Positions 33,301-44,877 of a stretch of DNA of 64,000 nt are shown piece by piece. This DNA comes from Triglochin maritima. Lineage: Eukaryota > Streptophyta > Magnoliopsida > Alismatales > Juncaginaceae. Below the pieces are notes generated by a model that was not told the DNA's origin, did no database searches, and was given only the letters and a program-made list of their open reading frames with translations. The position numbers and the translations under genes were made by a program. Numbering within the stretch: position 1 is the stretch's first letter; each line of letters opens with the position of its first letter. The DNA lies in NCBI GenBank assembly GCA_963682175.1, contig OY821788.1, positions 14,402,001-14,466,000 of the forward strand, given 5' to 3'.

Positions 33301-36300
33301 TTCCCTTCTCCTCTGAGTCATCTTCTTCTCATCTACTTCCACGTTCTAGTCTATTCCCCTTTACACTCTCTGTTAGCGTTTTAGGGTCGAGTCGAGCACT
33401 TTTTGCGAGCTTAGCCTCGTGGTGGTGAGAGTGGTCGACTCGAGAGTTTTTTGTTGAGATGGATGGTTACATGGTCGACCATCCATATCATTGTTGGGAC
33501 CAGGACAATTCTTCCTGGTATTCTGGACCCATGCAACCTGGGGTGGCTCAGACTAACTCCCCATATGGTTGGGACAATCCTAATTGTGTGACTGAGCAAT
33601 CTTCATATAGGGGTAACATGAGAGAGGCACCGACTGCTAGACCACAATCTAGTTATGTCAGATCATATGCTGGTCAACAAACTGAGGCATTACAAAAAAC
33701 TCTGGCCTCCTTCATGCGTATGGCAGACAACATGAGTGCACCGGTGGCTCCAGTAGCCGTACCGTGCGACTGTTGTGGGTTGAGTGGTCATGTTATCAGG
33801 GAATGCCCTTATGTTCCCCAGAGCCTGAGTATGAGCATACCTTTAACCAAAATGCTCAATATGATCATTACGCATCCGCGTACAACCCGAGAGTGATGGA
33901 TTCGTGGGGAGACAATTCATATCCAAATTCTTATACTTCATTTTCACCCCAGTATCCTCCTCCCGAATACCCAGAATTCTACCAACACCCCACTTCAAAT
34001 CATTGGACCCATTCTCAGCCCATCAACACCCAACCTCAAAATTTCCAAGCTCTGACTTGGACCTCATAGTTGACCGCATACTTGATTCCTTGAAACAAAC
34101 TTTCCTTACGTTCATGGAAACCACTCAACAGTCCGTACAAAATATAACACTGCATGTGAGTCAAATGTCGCAGCAATTACGTAAACGTGAGGAGAGTAAC
34201 TTTTCTTGTTAACATGAGGATGCATCTTTTGATATCGAACCACCACCACATCCACAAATTCAAAGCCCAATCTTTCAAAGTCAAACTCCTAGTCAGTCTG
34301 AGGGACTTGGGGTTTCAATTCACGATCACTTGGTGGAGGATTCGATTCAAGTTGAGAATAACATGGACCAATTTCATCATGAGTCGGCACAGGATTGAAA
34401 CAAACTTTCCTTACGTTCATGGAAACCACTCAACAGTCCGTACAAAATATAACACTGCATGTGAGTCAAATGTCGCAGCAATTACGTAAACGTGAGGAGA
34501 GTAACTTTTCTTGTTAACATGAGGATGCATCTTTTGATATCGAACCACCACCACATCCACAAATTCAAAGCCCAATCTTTCAAAGTCAAACTCCTAGTCA
34601 GTCTGAGGGACTTGGGGTTTCAATTCACGATCACTTGGTGGAGGATTCGATTCAAGTTGAGAATAACATGGACCAATTTCATCATGAGTCGGCACAGGAT
34701 TGAAACAAACTTTCCTTACGTTCATGGAAACCACTCAACAGTTCGTACAAAATATAACACTGCATGTGAGTCAAATGTCGCAGCAATTACGTAAACGTGA
34801 GGAGAGTAACTTTTCTTGTTAACATGAGGATGCATCTTTTGATATCAAACCACCACCACATCCACAAATTCAAAGCCCAATCTTTCAAAGTCAAACTCCT
34901 AGTCAGTCTGAGGGACTTGGGGTTTTAATTCACGATCACTTGGTGGAGGATTCGATTCAAGTTGAGAATAACATGGACCAATTTCATCATGAGTCGGCAC
35001 AGGATTGAAACAAACTTTCCTTACGTTCATGGAAACCACTCAACAGTCCGTACAAAATATAACACTGCATGTGAGTCAAATGTCGCAGCAATTACGTAAA
35101 CGTGAGGAGAGTAACTTTTCTTGTTAACATGAGGATGCATCTTTTGATATCGAACCACCACCACATCCACAAATTCAAAGCCCAATCTTTCAAAGTCAAA
35201 CTCCTAGTCAGTCTGAGGGACTTGGGGTTTCAATTCACGATCACTTGGTGGAGGATTCGATTCAAGTTGAGAATAACATGGACCAATTTCATCATGAGTC
35301 GGCACAGGATTGTGCCTTATCTTTTTGTCCCGTGGCCCTTGAGCCACATGATCTTCATGTTGTGCCTCTTAAGGACTCACCTCTGGTGGAGCAAGTGCTC
35401 CCTAGCACCCTCAATTTCAAACAACCTGATGAGAGTTTGCCTCTCACTAGTGTTCCTGATCATCTTGGAAATGATGGAACATCAAACAACTACATTACTC
35501 ATGAGGGTATTAGGAGTTCCTTGGAGGATACTTTGGGTATGAGACCTAGTCTTTGTTCGCCTGATGAGTCGGACTTGCCTAATGAGGTTCTTGACCTCGT
35601 TCCGACGCATTAGCCAGTTGGTTGGAGAGTTTGGATTAACGATCATAACTTCAGCACCATAACGGGAGAAACTCTTCTTCTGTTGCCCCTTATTTCCCAA
35701 ACTCTCGAGAGGTTCAAGCTCTTTCAGTTTGATCCTTTGAATGAGATGCCTTTGCGTCCAATTCATGAACCTCTCATTTCATCAGGTGCTCTTTGTGACG
35801 GGGGCCACACATGCGTATTTTGGCTCCGCGTGGTGTCATGTTACCTTTCCAAGTGCATTGACCCACTTTTGAGGTTCCCATTTGATGTCTTTTGACAAAG
35901 AAAGATGGGAACTTATGTTTGTACATAATTATATTACTTTTTAAATAAAAATAATAATACAATAAAAGACTCCTTCGGTGAGCATCGTTTGTGTGGCTCC
36001 AAGAGTATTTGGGCCCCATTTCTTTCCCGTATTTGACTCCCTTCTTTAGCATCTCACAAGTTTTGAGGGAATTTGGGTTTTTGTCCATCAACATAGCCAT
36101 GAACTTTCCTTTGTACTTCACGTTGGTGAGATCTTTCCTTTTTCATGCATAAATCCATGTAGTATCTTGCTCACATTCATTGAGGACAATGCATGATTTA
36201 GGTGTGGGGGGGGGGGGGGGTGTTTATCTATCTATATATTCTGTTTGTTTAAAAAAAATTATTCAATGTTCCATGACATAGCTTAAGATTGAACTGCCAA

Positions 36301-38560
36301 AACCCATTTACAAAATGCATTGAGTTTTTGTTCCTTATTATATAGTTCTGCTTGTAGAAATTATGACATAAATCTAAGTTCCAAAGAAATAACCAATTAC
36401 CCTTTAAGACATATATGCACTTAAATTGGATGAATCAAATCTTTGAAGTGGTTGATAAAAAGCAGAGGTTGAGGAAAATATACCGGGAAGTGTGGACTTC
36501 TAATAGCAATTAAGCCTTGAGGAAAATAAAAGTAAAAAATAAAGGAATAAAGTGAGGAAAGCACATTTTGCAAAATGATTACAAAACCCAAGCCTTCGAG
36601 TCACTGGTCCGTAGGGGTATCTTGAAACCCGGTAACTTGAGTCTCCCAACTCGGGATTATCGACCAAACTCGCTACACGAATGCAAAAAGGGTAAAAGTG
36701 TCAAAAAAACAAATGTGTTGAATCACGGAAAAAAATATACTTTAAGATACTCAAGGCCCAAAGTTAAAAGAATGATTCATGTCATGGTTGATCTGAATGA
36801 TACTTCACCACCAGAGGAGGCGTGCAAAATAATTTAAGTGATAACATGTGTAGAAGGGTTAGTGGTGTGAATATTGGAGGAATGAAGACCAAGTCGGATT
36901 TTTTTATGAGTTAGATTTATATAATGAGCATGCAAGAATTCTAAGTGAGATGTATAAGGTTGAGGTGGAGATATTGAGAGTGACTAATGAAATGTTGAAT
37001 TAAGACTTTGTGAGTGTGTCAACTGAAAACCCTCACGAGACAAAACTCGTCCTCTAAGGAAACTTAGGGGTTTAAATGTTTGTTGCACATGCTAAGTGCA
37101 ACCGTGATTCCTACGAAAGTGAGTTAGGATTTCCCTGTTTTCATTTCTCTTATATTTTGTTTTGCTAGGGACTAGCACAATCTAGGTGTGGGGGTATTTG
37201 ATGCATTGTATACATTGCATCATATGTCTTTCATTTAGATTAATTTTATATCAATAAATGCTACTAAGGTATGTGTTTAGTCATATTTACAGAATACAGG
37301 GACCTGAATGCAAATTACCCATGTCCCGAGCATAAACGCGTGCAAGATACTCATTTCTATCTTGAAGACCAAGTTCAAGATTATCGGGATTCAAATTGAA
37401 GTTCATCCAAGCATAAAAGCATTCAAAGACCTAATTACAAAAAGGCCAATGAGTTAAGCACAAAAGTAGCCAGGGACTTAATTGCAAAAAGCCGAGGACC
37501 CGACTCCAAATTACGAGTACCAAAATATTATTTTGGAGAGGTTCTAAAGAAAAATCAATTTGGATCTCCAAATATATGAAGAAATAAATTCGGAGCTCAA
37601 AAGAAAGGAAAGAAATCAATCCAGACGCGCAAAGGACATTTAAATCATACCATAAACACACAGGAATAATCCAGATCGATTCTGAGCCAGAAAGGTGGCG
37701 ATTCCGCCGCACATCATGTACAAATTACGGCGATTCCGCCGCACAAAAGTCGATCCGTGCGCTCAAATTTTTACCAGTTGCGTGTTGACGCGTGTACTTT
37801 CCTATTTCATACTTGGGTCCCTTGTATCGGCTATAAATAGCCCCGAAATTATGTTGTGAAGATGTTTTTCTCTTTAGCAATAAAGTTCTGTTATTTTATT
37901 TTGTGTTTTTTTAGTTTTCTTTTGTAGTTTCTCTAAGACCCCTTCTCCTTCCCTTCATCCATGAGTTTCTAACTCCCTCTAAAGGGTGGGGCTGACTGAC
38001 CTAGGGTGATGGGAAGAATAATGATGTTACTATTTTAATTTCGTGTTAGTATATTTTGATTACTTGAGTTTATGTTGAATCATTTATCATGTAATGCTTT
38101 ATAACTAATGTGATTTATTATAAGTTTCAGAATTCTGTAAACAAAACCCGATATCTAATCCCCCACCCACTGGACTCTCATCCATCTTTGCTTTATTCTT
38201 AGTTTCTTTTTGTTGTTCTTGCTTTAGAAATAAAAAAATCCAAAAATCTAAAACCAACCTTATTTCTCTTTCTTTCTTTCCTTAATCGAAAATCACAAAA
38301 ATAACAATATTTCTCCCTCCTTGTGTTCGACCCGTACTTGCCACGTCTTCATTGACGCCGTGCACTTGCAGTATAAATAAAATTCTCATCAGCATTGGTT
38401 TCTACAAAGGATTGGTTGCCACATTTAATCATGAGTATGTATTATTACTTAGTTGATGTTACTTTTAAATTTCTATGATTTAATTTTATTATGATAATGA
38501 ACTTATCTGTGTTGTTTAGATTCAAGTGAAGCTGAAATTGATCAAGAGTTTGAGAGTTAG
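27389..38560 (+). CDS. hAT transposase (RICESLEEPER/DAYSLEEPER-like), split by an LTR retrotransposon
   Basis: ATG at 27389 (MEEDLSVVDG); an upstream in-frame ATG at 27359 is possible. Domains in order: BED zinc finger (CNYCQKVF, LRNHQKCC); RNase H-like core with the first catalytic Asp in TTDLWTP and the second in VDNASNN; hAT dimerisation domain with the catalytic Glu in ASESAFS. About 650 codons are open with no stop. At GRDVVE the gene is cut by the retrotransposon at 29344 and resumes at 38397 with LVSTKDWLPHLIM. It then has a small GT-AG intron (38435-38519) and ends SSEAEIDQEFES with TAG at 38558-38560. The join is exact when one TSD copy is removed. The protein is non-functional now, though the N-terminal part could still be translated. 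Confidence 0.88.
29977..29984 (+). promoter_or_regulatory. LTR TATA box of the Tat/Athila-like element
   Basis: TATAAATA is shared with the 3' LTR at 37832-37839. The two LTRs diverge about 25-30 bp downstream, which is where transcription should start. Confidence 0.65.
30667..31350. repeat. CGGTCGACCG palindrome cluster in the 5' LTR middle
   Basis: More than a dozen exact or one-off GGTCGACCG motifs, as in the SIRE-type LTRs, but in otherwise different sequence. Confidence 0.85.
31455..31948 (+). repeat. Irregular minisatellite GGTTGGTTGAAAAAGACCTGG
   Basis: Eleven units (about 31460, 31510, 31557, 31603, 31645, 31684, 31730, 31767, 31816, 31868 and 31925) share a core of about 26 bp ending GGAGCCC. 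The spacers between units vary from 11 to 32 bp. Confidence 0.85.
32117..32132 (+). other. U5 hairpin of the Tat/Athila-like element
   Basis: Stem ACGTC/GACGT with a 6-nt TTCATT loop, 33 bp before the LTR end and followed by the conserved GTGCACTTGCGGT block. It is equivalent in position to the ACCGC/GCGGT stem of family X. Confidence 0.55.
32172..32189 (+). promoter_or_regulatory. Primer-binding site (tRNA-Asp type)
   Basis: TGGCACCGTTGTCGGGGA lies six bases after the 5' LTR end. It differs by two transitions from the consensus complement of tRNA-Asp used by many Tat/Athila elements. Confidence 0.8.
33459..35613 (+). pseudogene. Gag-like gene with CCHC zinc knuckle, disrupted
   Basis: Starts MDGYMVDHPYHCW and runs to a CCHC zinc knuckle at 33765-33806 (CDCCGLSGHVIREC), as in retroelement nucleocapsids. 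Just after it one C is missing relative to the copy at 63725-64000 (VPPKPEY there), so the frame shifts near 33815. The true continuation (PEPEYEHTF, a Pro/Tyr/Gln-rich stretch) lies in the next frame. A helical segment (DLIVDRILDSLKQTF) follows. Then come four 305-bp tandem copies, which break the frame because 305 is not a multiple of three, and a final open stretch to 35613. It would package element RNA in an active copy. Confidence 0.7.
34091..35310 (+). repeat. Four tandem copies of a 305-bp unit
   Basis: Units start at 34091, 34396, 34701 and 35006 with TGAAACAAACTTTCC. They are almost identical; the third has three visible substitutions (about 34742, 34847 and 34925). The last copy is followed by the unique continuation at about 35311. 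Confidence 0.95.
35614..37198 (+). other. Non-coding 3' region of the Tat/Athila-like element
   Basis: No pol. It contains a run of 15 G (36206-36220) after GGTGT and, just before the 3' LTR, a second TAGGTGTGGGGG tract (37183-37194) that is the likely polypurine-type primer. A short open frame at 36568-36837 is not recognised. Confidence 0.6.
37199..38391 (+). repeat. 3' LTR of the Tat/Athila-like element
   Basis: 1193 bp, TGATGC to CATCA, with TATAAATA at 37832-37839 and an AATAAA polyadenylation-type signal at about 37880. It is followed by TSD GCATT and the rest of the hAT transposase. Confidence 0.87.
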
Positions 38561-39193
38561 ATTTCTAAATTTTAGAAGAAGACCCCGGTTTACCTTGAAA
38601 GGTAGTTTTAGAATTTGATTTTTATTTATTAAATACTTAGTAACAATATATTCACATAATAAATTGTCATTTTTCTTACTTTTTCTCTCTTTACATGTAC
38701 GTAGGTATCAAATGTGACTTGTATGCTACCATGGAGATGATGCTTCATGTTGGAATAATTACTTTGCTTAGTTTGCTAGTTTGTTTGTTGCTTAATTGTT
38801 TGTTATGTGGTTCTTGTGTGTTCTCATGTGTTGTTTGTAACTTTGTATTGTTCTAATGTTTGTAATTTATGCTTTTATTACTTTGTAACTTGTATGTATT
38901 GTTGTTGAATTATGGAATTGAAGCAAACTTTAGGTTTTGATTATTATTATTATTATCTTAAAGCAGGAATTCAGATACAGATTTTTGAATCCGTATGTTT
39001 GTTCGGATACGGATTTTTAAATCCGGATATTATTGTTCGGATACGGATAATATCCGTATTCGATCCGGATCCGTCGGATATTGATTCGGATGCACTTAAA
39101 GAGATCCGGTCGGATACGGATGTTAAAAAAATTCCCAAATTGGGATACAGATGTTGGCAGATGCGGTCCGTATTCGATCCGTTGACACCCCTA
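38561..39193 (+). repeat. hAT 3' region with right subterminal repeats
   Basis: Untranslated DNA after the transposase stop. From 38965 it is packed with GGATACGGAT/ATCCGTATTCG motifs mirroring the left end, then the TIR. Confidence 0.7.
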
Positions 39194-39338
39194 TGTTAAA
39201 CAAACGAAATAAAAAAAAAATGAGCCTGTGGTGTGGACCAAGTCAAAACTCCATTCCCCAATGACACAGTCTTTCTCCATCTTCTCCACTGAAAACTCTA
39301 TGTCATGTTCGGGTAGATTTGGGCCATAATGTGGTATG

Positions 39339-39847
39339 TGTTGTGATCACCGATAAGGGGGGATCACAAGGAACGCGCCATTATTACCCCGCACGCCTGG
39401 TTCACTGTCGGATCCACCACCCAGCTGTCTGTACCGCCCCACGGCGGATCAGCAGTTGAACTGTGCATGGGGTTTGATCACGCCTCATGCAGCAGACTGA
39501 GAGAAGTCCATTTCGATCCTAATTTTCATCTTTCGGTTGGTAGAAGCAGGAGGCATGATTGGATGAAGGAAGAGGAAGATTGAATCGCTCAATACACTTG
39601 ACATATTCATGCTCACAATGCAAAACGTGACTAACACCTTTTTTCCTCTCTACAAACAAGACAACACACTTGTGCTTATATAAGCACTTACACAAGACTC
39701 TTAACCTTCCAAAGAACACCTACTAACTCATGTTAACTCCATTTAACACACCTTAAAACATCACAATAAAATACCTAAATCTAGAGACTTAAAGACCATG
39801 ATATAAAGGCTCTACTAATGCCCATTACAACACATAACTCCATCACA
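39339..39847 (-). repeat. 3' LTR of the gag-only copia
   Basis: Matches 44878-45389 along its whole length with scattered substitutions. Confidence 0.82.
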
Positions 39848-41152
39848 TCTTCATAGTCACGACCTCTTCCACGATCTGCGTTGTGAGGTTTCTCCTCCTT
39901 AAGCGACATCTTCGTTTGCAACGCCTCCTCCGAGACATTTTGCTTCTTCTTCCCTTGCTCGTGTGCCTCCAATGAGCTATCACGATCATCGATTGTCATC
40001 TCCTCGAGGTTCTTTGATTCCTCGATGGCACACACCGCATTTTCAAAGCATTCAGTGAGAGAACACAAGATCTTCTTCGACCACCACTCTCCCTTTCTTC
40101 AACTCCTCTCCATTTCTTTTCAATTGGTTTGCAACCATGCGCACCCTTGTGATATAGTCGGTCACTCCTTCCGACTCCTTCATTTCCAATACTTCGAACT
40201 CGCCTTGAAACGCTTGGAGGCACACTTACCTCACACGATCCACACCCTTATACCCATTCTCAAGAATTTCCCACACCTCCTTAGACGTCTTTGCTTCCGC
40301 GACATTCTCAAAGCCGGCCTCATTAATTAGTAGCATATCATACATCACATTCATACTATATATCCTTTATTTTACCACAATTTTGTGCTACTCGAATGTT
40401 TCTTTCTACTATTTCAGGTATTCGGTAATAAAGAAGAGAAAGGAAGAGAAAATGACTGAAATGTAAGAATAAAAGACTCAAATGAAGCAAAATGGACTTG
40501 TTTGTCATGCAGAAGGGTCCATATGCAAATCAAAGACCCAAATGAAATCCAGTGAGACCTGAACGCATCGAAAACATTTTGGGAGCAAAAATCCCTCAAT
40601 ACCATGATCTTGAAGAGTATTTGGACAATTAAGACCAAACATGCTCAAACCAGTGAACCAGGAGTGCACCCACGTGCCAAAACATAACTTAAGCTTCTGG
40701 GAGAAATCGGGGCGGATCGGAGCCAAAGCATCCGCAAGTGGATGTTTTGATCCTCCATAGGCGGATTAGGTTAGTCTGAATCCCCTCCAATTTCAAACGT
40801 GGCTCGGATTTGCTGAATTGGGTGCACCCGAACTTACAGAAATCAATTTTAACCGTTGGATTGCTCCCATAATCATCTACACCACACTTTCTTCTATAAA
40901 TAGCATGGTTTCTTCTTCCTTTTCTCTTCTTCTTAGACTCCACCATTAGAATAGCTTCGGTTTACCCATTTTGGGCAGTAGAGAAGGTGGGCTTGGAAGC
41001 TTGTATATTACTTCTTTGATAATGTAAGGGTATATTTTGATTCCTCTTGTCATTTACTTCCTTTCTATCCAATTTTTTTATGATTTTGTATGTCATGTTT
41101 AATCTCAATATCTTGCTTTCCATGCTCGTCCTTATGATTAGTGAGTAGATTT

Positions 41153-42492
41153 TGTTAGGATAGAGAAAAGCAAGCAAACAACACAAGTAGACAAGGTGAA
41201 TTTTATAGAGGTTCAGCCTCCCGCCTACTTCCTCTCTTCAAGCTCTGCTCGACTCCGCAAGCTCCGTCTACGTCCTCAATATCCAATCTCATTCCGGGCC
41301 GAGATTAAGCCTTTACACCACAAACTCGCGAACAATCCTCGTCGAGCTTGATTTCTCCCTCTCACAATCCGAGAGAGAACACTTCAGGCTTTCGCCGAAA
41401 TCCTTGCTTCTTGAACAACAATGTTGAGTGGGACAACACTCTCTAGCTTGAGCACACTTTGAGTATGATTTGGATATGATGAAATGTGTGGAAGTTTAAG
41501 GCTTGGAGTGTAGTATGGGAGCTTTGAGGATTGGGAGACTTCTCTCTAGTGTATGAGACAATTGGAAGTTGGAGAGTTGGTTAAACAATGTGTACAATCC
41601 TATATTTATAAGCTCCTAAGATGTTATAGCCATTGGGGATGAGTGTGCTAAAAGGTTGTGCAAGAAACACAAAACAAAAAAGTTCACCTTACTGTTCTAG
41701 GTAAGTTCGGTCGACCGAACGAGACAAACGGTCGACCGGATGGTTCTCCAGACAAGAGTCTAGCACAGTCCTGAAATGAAACGGTCGACCGAGCAGGGAA
41801 CGGTTGAACGAAAATAGGTATAACTTAAGTTCTCTTAAGTTAATGGTCGAACGAATAGGTTTGGTCGGTCGACCGGAAATTAAAATGCTCATGTTTGGTT
41901 GACCCAATTTAGGTCCATGGTTGACCGGTGGTCACTTGTATATTTGGGGTATGGAAAAAATGTGAATACGACCGTTGGTATAATACGACAAGTCTAACGG
42001 TCAAAAGACTAGTGTAGACGGTCGACCGAAAAAGGTCACAGTCAGCCGGTCGAGCTGTTTAAATCACTATTGGATAATTGATCATTCGGTCGAACGAAGG
42101 TGGTTCGGTCAACCGAATTTGCACAGGCAGTTCTAGTGTGGGTTTAGTGATTTCCGGTCTAAGTTTGGGTGACTTATTGAAGTACAATTGATCTAAGATT
42201 TTGTGTGTGACTTCTATAAGGAACCTAGTGTTTATGTGAATGGATTTTAACTCTTGTATGCTTTAGATTACATAGATTCCTAAGACTCAAAATAAATATA
42301 AAATTACATGTCTTCAATAGCTTGATTACATGTCTTGACTTGAATTCCTATCTTCCTTGAGTTGATCACATGTAGACATTAGCACAAAGCAATATATATG
42401 TTGTGCAATATGTGTGATACACTACATTTTATTATAATTAAGATTAGGTTGATTAAATCATCAAAACATAGATTAAGGCCAAAAAGCCAACA
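41153..42492 (-). mobile_element. SIRE-type copia solo LTR
   Basis: Minus orientation; the right end GGCCAAAAAGCCAACA matches the SIRE-type LTR start, and the left end TGTTAGGATAG is a diverged LTR end. Flanks GATTT and GATCC could be one TSD with two C-to-T changes. Joining the flanks recreates the GTGAGTAGATCCACC block typical of the host LTR. It contains a CGGTCGACCG cluster (41708-42120). Confidence 0.75.
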
Positions 42493-42985
42493 GATCCACC
42501 CCATTTGGGGTGGAGGCAATGTAGTTGATGGTGAAATATATGATGGGTTCCTAAGTTTGTGTCATTTCCATATGCTTAATGTTAGATCTAAAACTTGTAG
42601 CATGTTAATCTTATTATAGATGAAATAATAGCCACACTGGGTACTTGTATCATGTTTTGACATGTTGCTTGTGATGGGTTTTATTTGATGATCGAATTGA
42701 CTTGAAATAAATGGTTGCTTGATTTGGTTTATGTTGCTTGAACGAACTAAGGTTATGCTTAGGATTGATTGATGCTTTAATGACCGCACTAGGTGCTTAT
42801 TGCATACTTGAGAATCCATAAAATTGATATTAACTTCATGCTAACCTATCCTAGTCATGTATACCATGTAATTGTAGGTGTTTCACACTTAGGTTCCACA
42901 CTAGCTTCTACTTGTAAACACATACTCTTACACATATGCTTAATTGTTGGACACCGTCATGCACACACACCTCACTATTGCACCT

Positions 42986-44405
42986 TGATTGGCATCATAT
43001 CATGCATATATTCGTGTCTTATATCCATTATCTTGAGCCTAAACAATGCTACGTAACGAGTTTTATGTTTGAGTTTTAGGAATAAACAGGATTGAGGAGA
43101 AGAGGCATAAAAGGACCTAGAAGCAAGGAAAAGGACTGAGTTGCAATACTTGGGGACTGAGATGCAAGAGGGAATGACCCGGATGAAAGCCTAAAGGACC
43201 AATGAGCAAATCAGGAAACATCACACCACCATGAGGAGTATTTTTGCAATTAAATCCGGGCCCAACCATCAACAACCGAATTGGGTTCATTAAACACCAA
43301 GAAATCAATCCAGAACGGAGCCACCAAAATCCAGACTCGATCCAACACTTATAGACTGCCAATTAGCCGTCCAAGACCGCCAATTGGCGGTCCATTTGGA
43401 TCCAAACCCGATAAGACTTGGCCAAGTGTTGTATTTATTAGTATGTATTTAGTCCATTTGTGATATGCGTTTAGTCCCATACCGGGGGATTGTCCTGGGT
43501 TACCTTTTTCTATGGCTATAAATAGAACTCCTCCTCCATTGTATTCTACCCATTGCTTGGTGGCATTCTCTCTACTTGGAGTAAGCCTTGAAGAAAAACT
43601 CAAAATGGAGAAGAGTGCTGCTACCTTCAATGTGAGTCATTTTAATAAAATAATTGTTCTTAGTTTCTTTAATCTTGTCTTTTGATTCTTGCATGCTTCT
43701 TTTGTTTTACTTTCCTTTCCTTTTAGCTTCTTTAATATTTCATGCTTGCTTAGGTTAATTTCATTTCAGTAGAATGTTTCATTTTAATGTATGTTGTAGT
43801 GTAATGATTAGTGAGTAGTTCCATCCCCTTTGGGGGTGGAGTAGATGTGTGTACATGTTACGTAGATGGTATGAATGCTAGACATTATTGTTTGTGAGAG
43901 ATGTTAGTATGCTTGCTTGAATTAATAAGAACTTTTACTTGATGGTTTCTGCCATAGTGTTAGGTACATTCCATGCTAATTTATGTTCTTAATAACAACC
44001 TTGCCATGCTCATATTAATCACCTAGGTTAGTGTTTTAAATGATAGGTCTTGCCATTAGGTACTTCTTATGCATTAACAAACACTAACTACACTTGAGCT
44101 TCTTGTATGCATTCACCACACTTATTTCATGTGCACACACATACTCCAACCCTTAGGGGTTTTCCATTCCTGAGTTCTATCTTCTGATTTTAGTTACTTA
44201 GTTTAGTTCATTTCGTGTTTTCATTTCCTCCTTTCTAGTTTACTAGTTTAGTTTAGTATAGCTTAGTGTAATCAATCATTTCTCCTTTCTTTCCCACTCG
44301 CCTTCGAACAAACCAAAAGTCGACACACCTCCCTGTGGATCGACCTGTATTTGCAACCGCTTCAACGCGGTCGTGCACTTGCGGTTAATTAAAACATATC
44401 AATCA
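42986..44405 (+). mobile_element. Solo LTR of family X, copy 2
   Basis: TGATTGGCATC to ATCAATCA, 1420 bp, TSD CACCT/CACGT (4 of 5). It carries the U5 hairpin ACCGC/GCGGT at 44356-44371 and the GTGCACTTGCGGTT block. Confidence 0.82.
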
Positions 44406-44861
44406 CACGTCCACTCCAAGAGGTTTAGTTAGATTGTTTTCGTATATCCTAGATTAGTTTAGTTAGATTAGTCAAAATCTCTCTATCTATTTCTCCTCCC
44501 ACTCGAGTATGGTGATAAGAACAACGCGCACAAGTCTTCGTGGACACGACCTGTACTAGCCGCATCGTCACCAACACTGTACATGTGCGGTAAATTAAAA
44601 CGAACAATCACTTATCGACCGCTTGCAAGAGAAGAAACATTGCGCCTTGATCTATTTTGTGCATCTCCTTCGCCACATTTCTTTGGTTGGCGTTCATGGG
44701 CTCTGACTCCTCCTCGAAGCCGTTCTCGACCAACTCCCATGCATCTTGCGCACCCAACAGTGTGCGAATCTTAATACTCCAATTGTTGTAATTAGATTTC
44801 GATAGACGGGACAACATAACTTGACTGAACGGGGTCAGACTTGTGTTCGTCGTGACAACAA

Positions 44862-44874
44862 GGCTCTGATACCA
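44862..44874 (-). promoter_or_regulatory. Copia primer-binding site
   Basis: The minus strand reads TGGTATCAGAGCC, three bases after the LTR end, complementary to initiator tRNA-Met. Confidence 0.85.
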
Positions 44875-44877
44875 GAT

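Larger units (their letters stand above)
29344..38391 (+). mobile_element. Non-autonomous Tat/Athila-like LTR retrotransposon
   Basis: 5' LTR 29344-32165, tRNA-Asp-type primer site at 32172-32189, gag-like region, polypurine tract, 3' LTR 37199-38391. The ends are TGATGC and CTCATCA. Flanking pentamers GAATT (29339-29343) and GCATT (38392-38396) match at 4 of 5, and the hAT frame shows GCATT was the original. No protease, reverse transcriptase or integrase is present, so the element must have depended on others. The primer site and GTGTGGGGG tracts are typical of the Tat/Ogre/Athila branch of Ty3/gypsy. Confidence 0.87.
21322..39193 (+). mobile_element. hAT transposon, 17.9 kb with nested retroelements
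   Basis: The perfect 11-bp terminal inverted repeat TAGGGGTGTCA pairs with TGACACCCCTA at the other end. The 8-bp TSD TGTTAAAC is perfect (21314-21321 and 39194-39201). Both subterminal zones carry many ATCCGTAT/GGATACGG motifs. The inside encodes a RICESLEEPER-like transposase. Two retroelements landed later: a SIRE-type copia at 21749-26310 and a Tat/Athila-like element at 29344-38391. Without them the transposon is about 4.3 kb, a normal size for an autonomous plant hAT. It sits about 560 bp upstream of the LTPG start codon. Confidence 0.93.
40324..44610 (+). mobile_element. Solo LTR of family Y, carrying two nested solo LTRs
   Basis: The start is TAATTAGTAGCAT (the original TG is apparently now TA; the second copy ending at 62464 reads TGATTAGTTGCAT). 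The end is CAATCA. TSD CTCAT (40319-40323) against CTTAT (44611-44615) matches at 4 of 5. Removing the nested LTRs at 41153-42492 and 42986-44405 leaves about 1.5 kb. It belongs to the same broad Tat/Athila-like group as family X by its U5 block. Confidence 0.75.
39848..44862 (-). pseudogene. Copia gag, split by a solo LTR
   Basis: Minus strand. 44611-44862 encodes the gag N-terminus (SKSNYNNWSIKIRTLLGAQD, then HKIDQGAMFLLLQAVD). 39848-40318 continues with EAGFENVAEAKTSKEVW, a frameshifted UBN2 region (EKILRSLTECFENAVCAIEE, LEEMTI) and an RGRGRDYED basic tail. The codon at the break (GATGAG) is restored when the solo LTR at 40324-44610 and one TSD are removed. No zinc knuckle or pol follows. 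Decayed. Confidence 0.78.

Noticed and set aside
36568..36837. 89-codon basic open frame
   Set aside because: No recognisable domain; in the 3' non-coding region of a retrotransposon.
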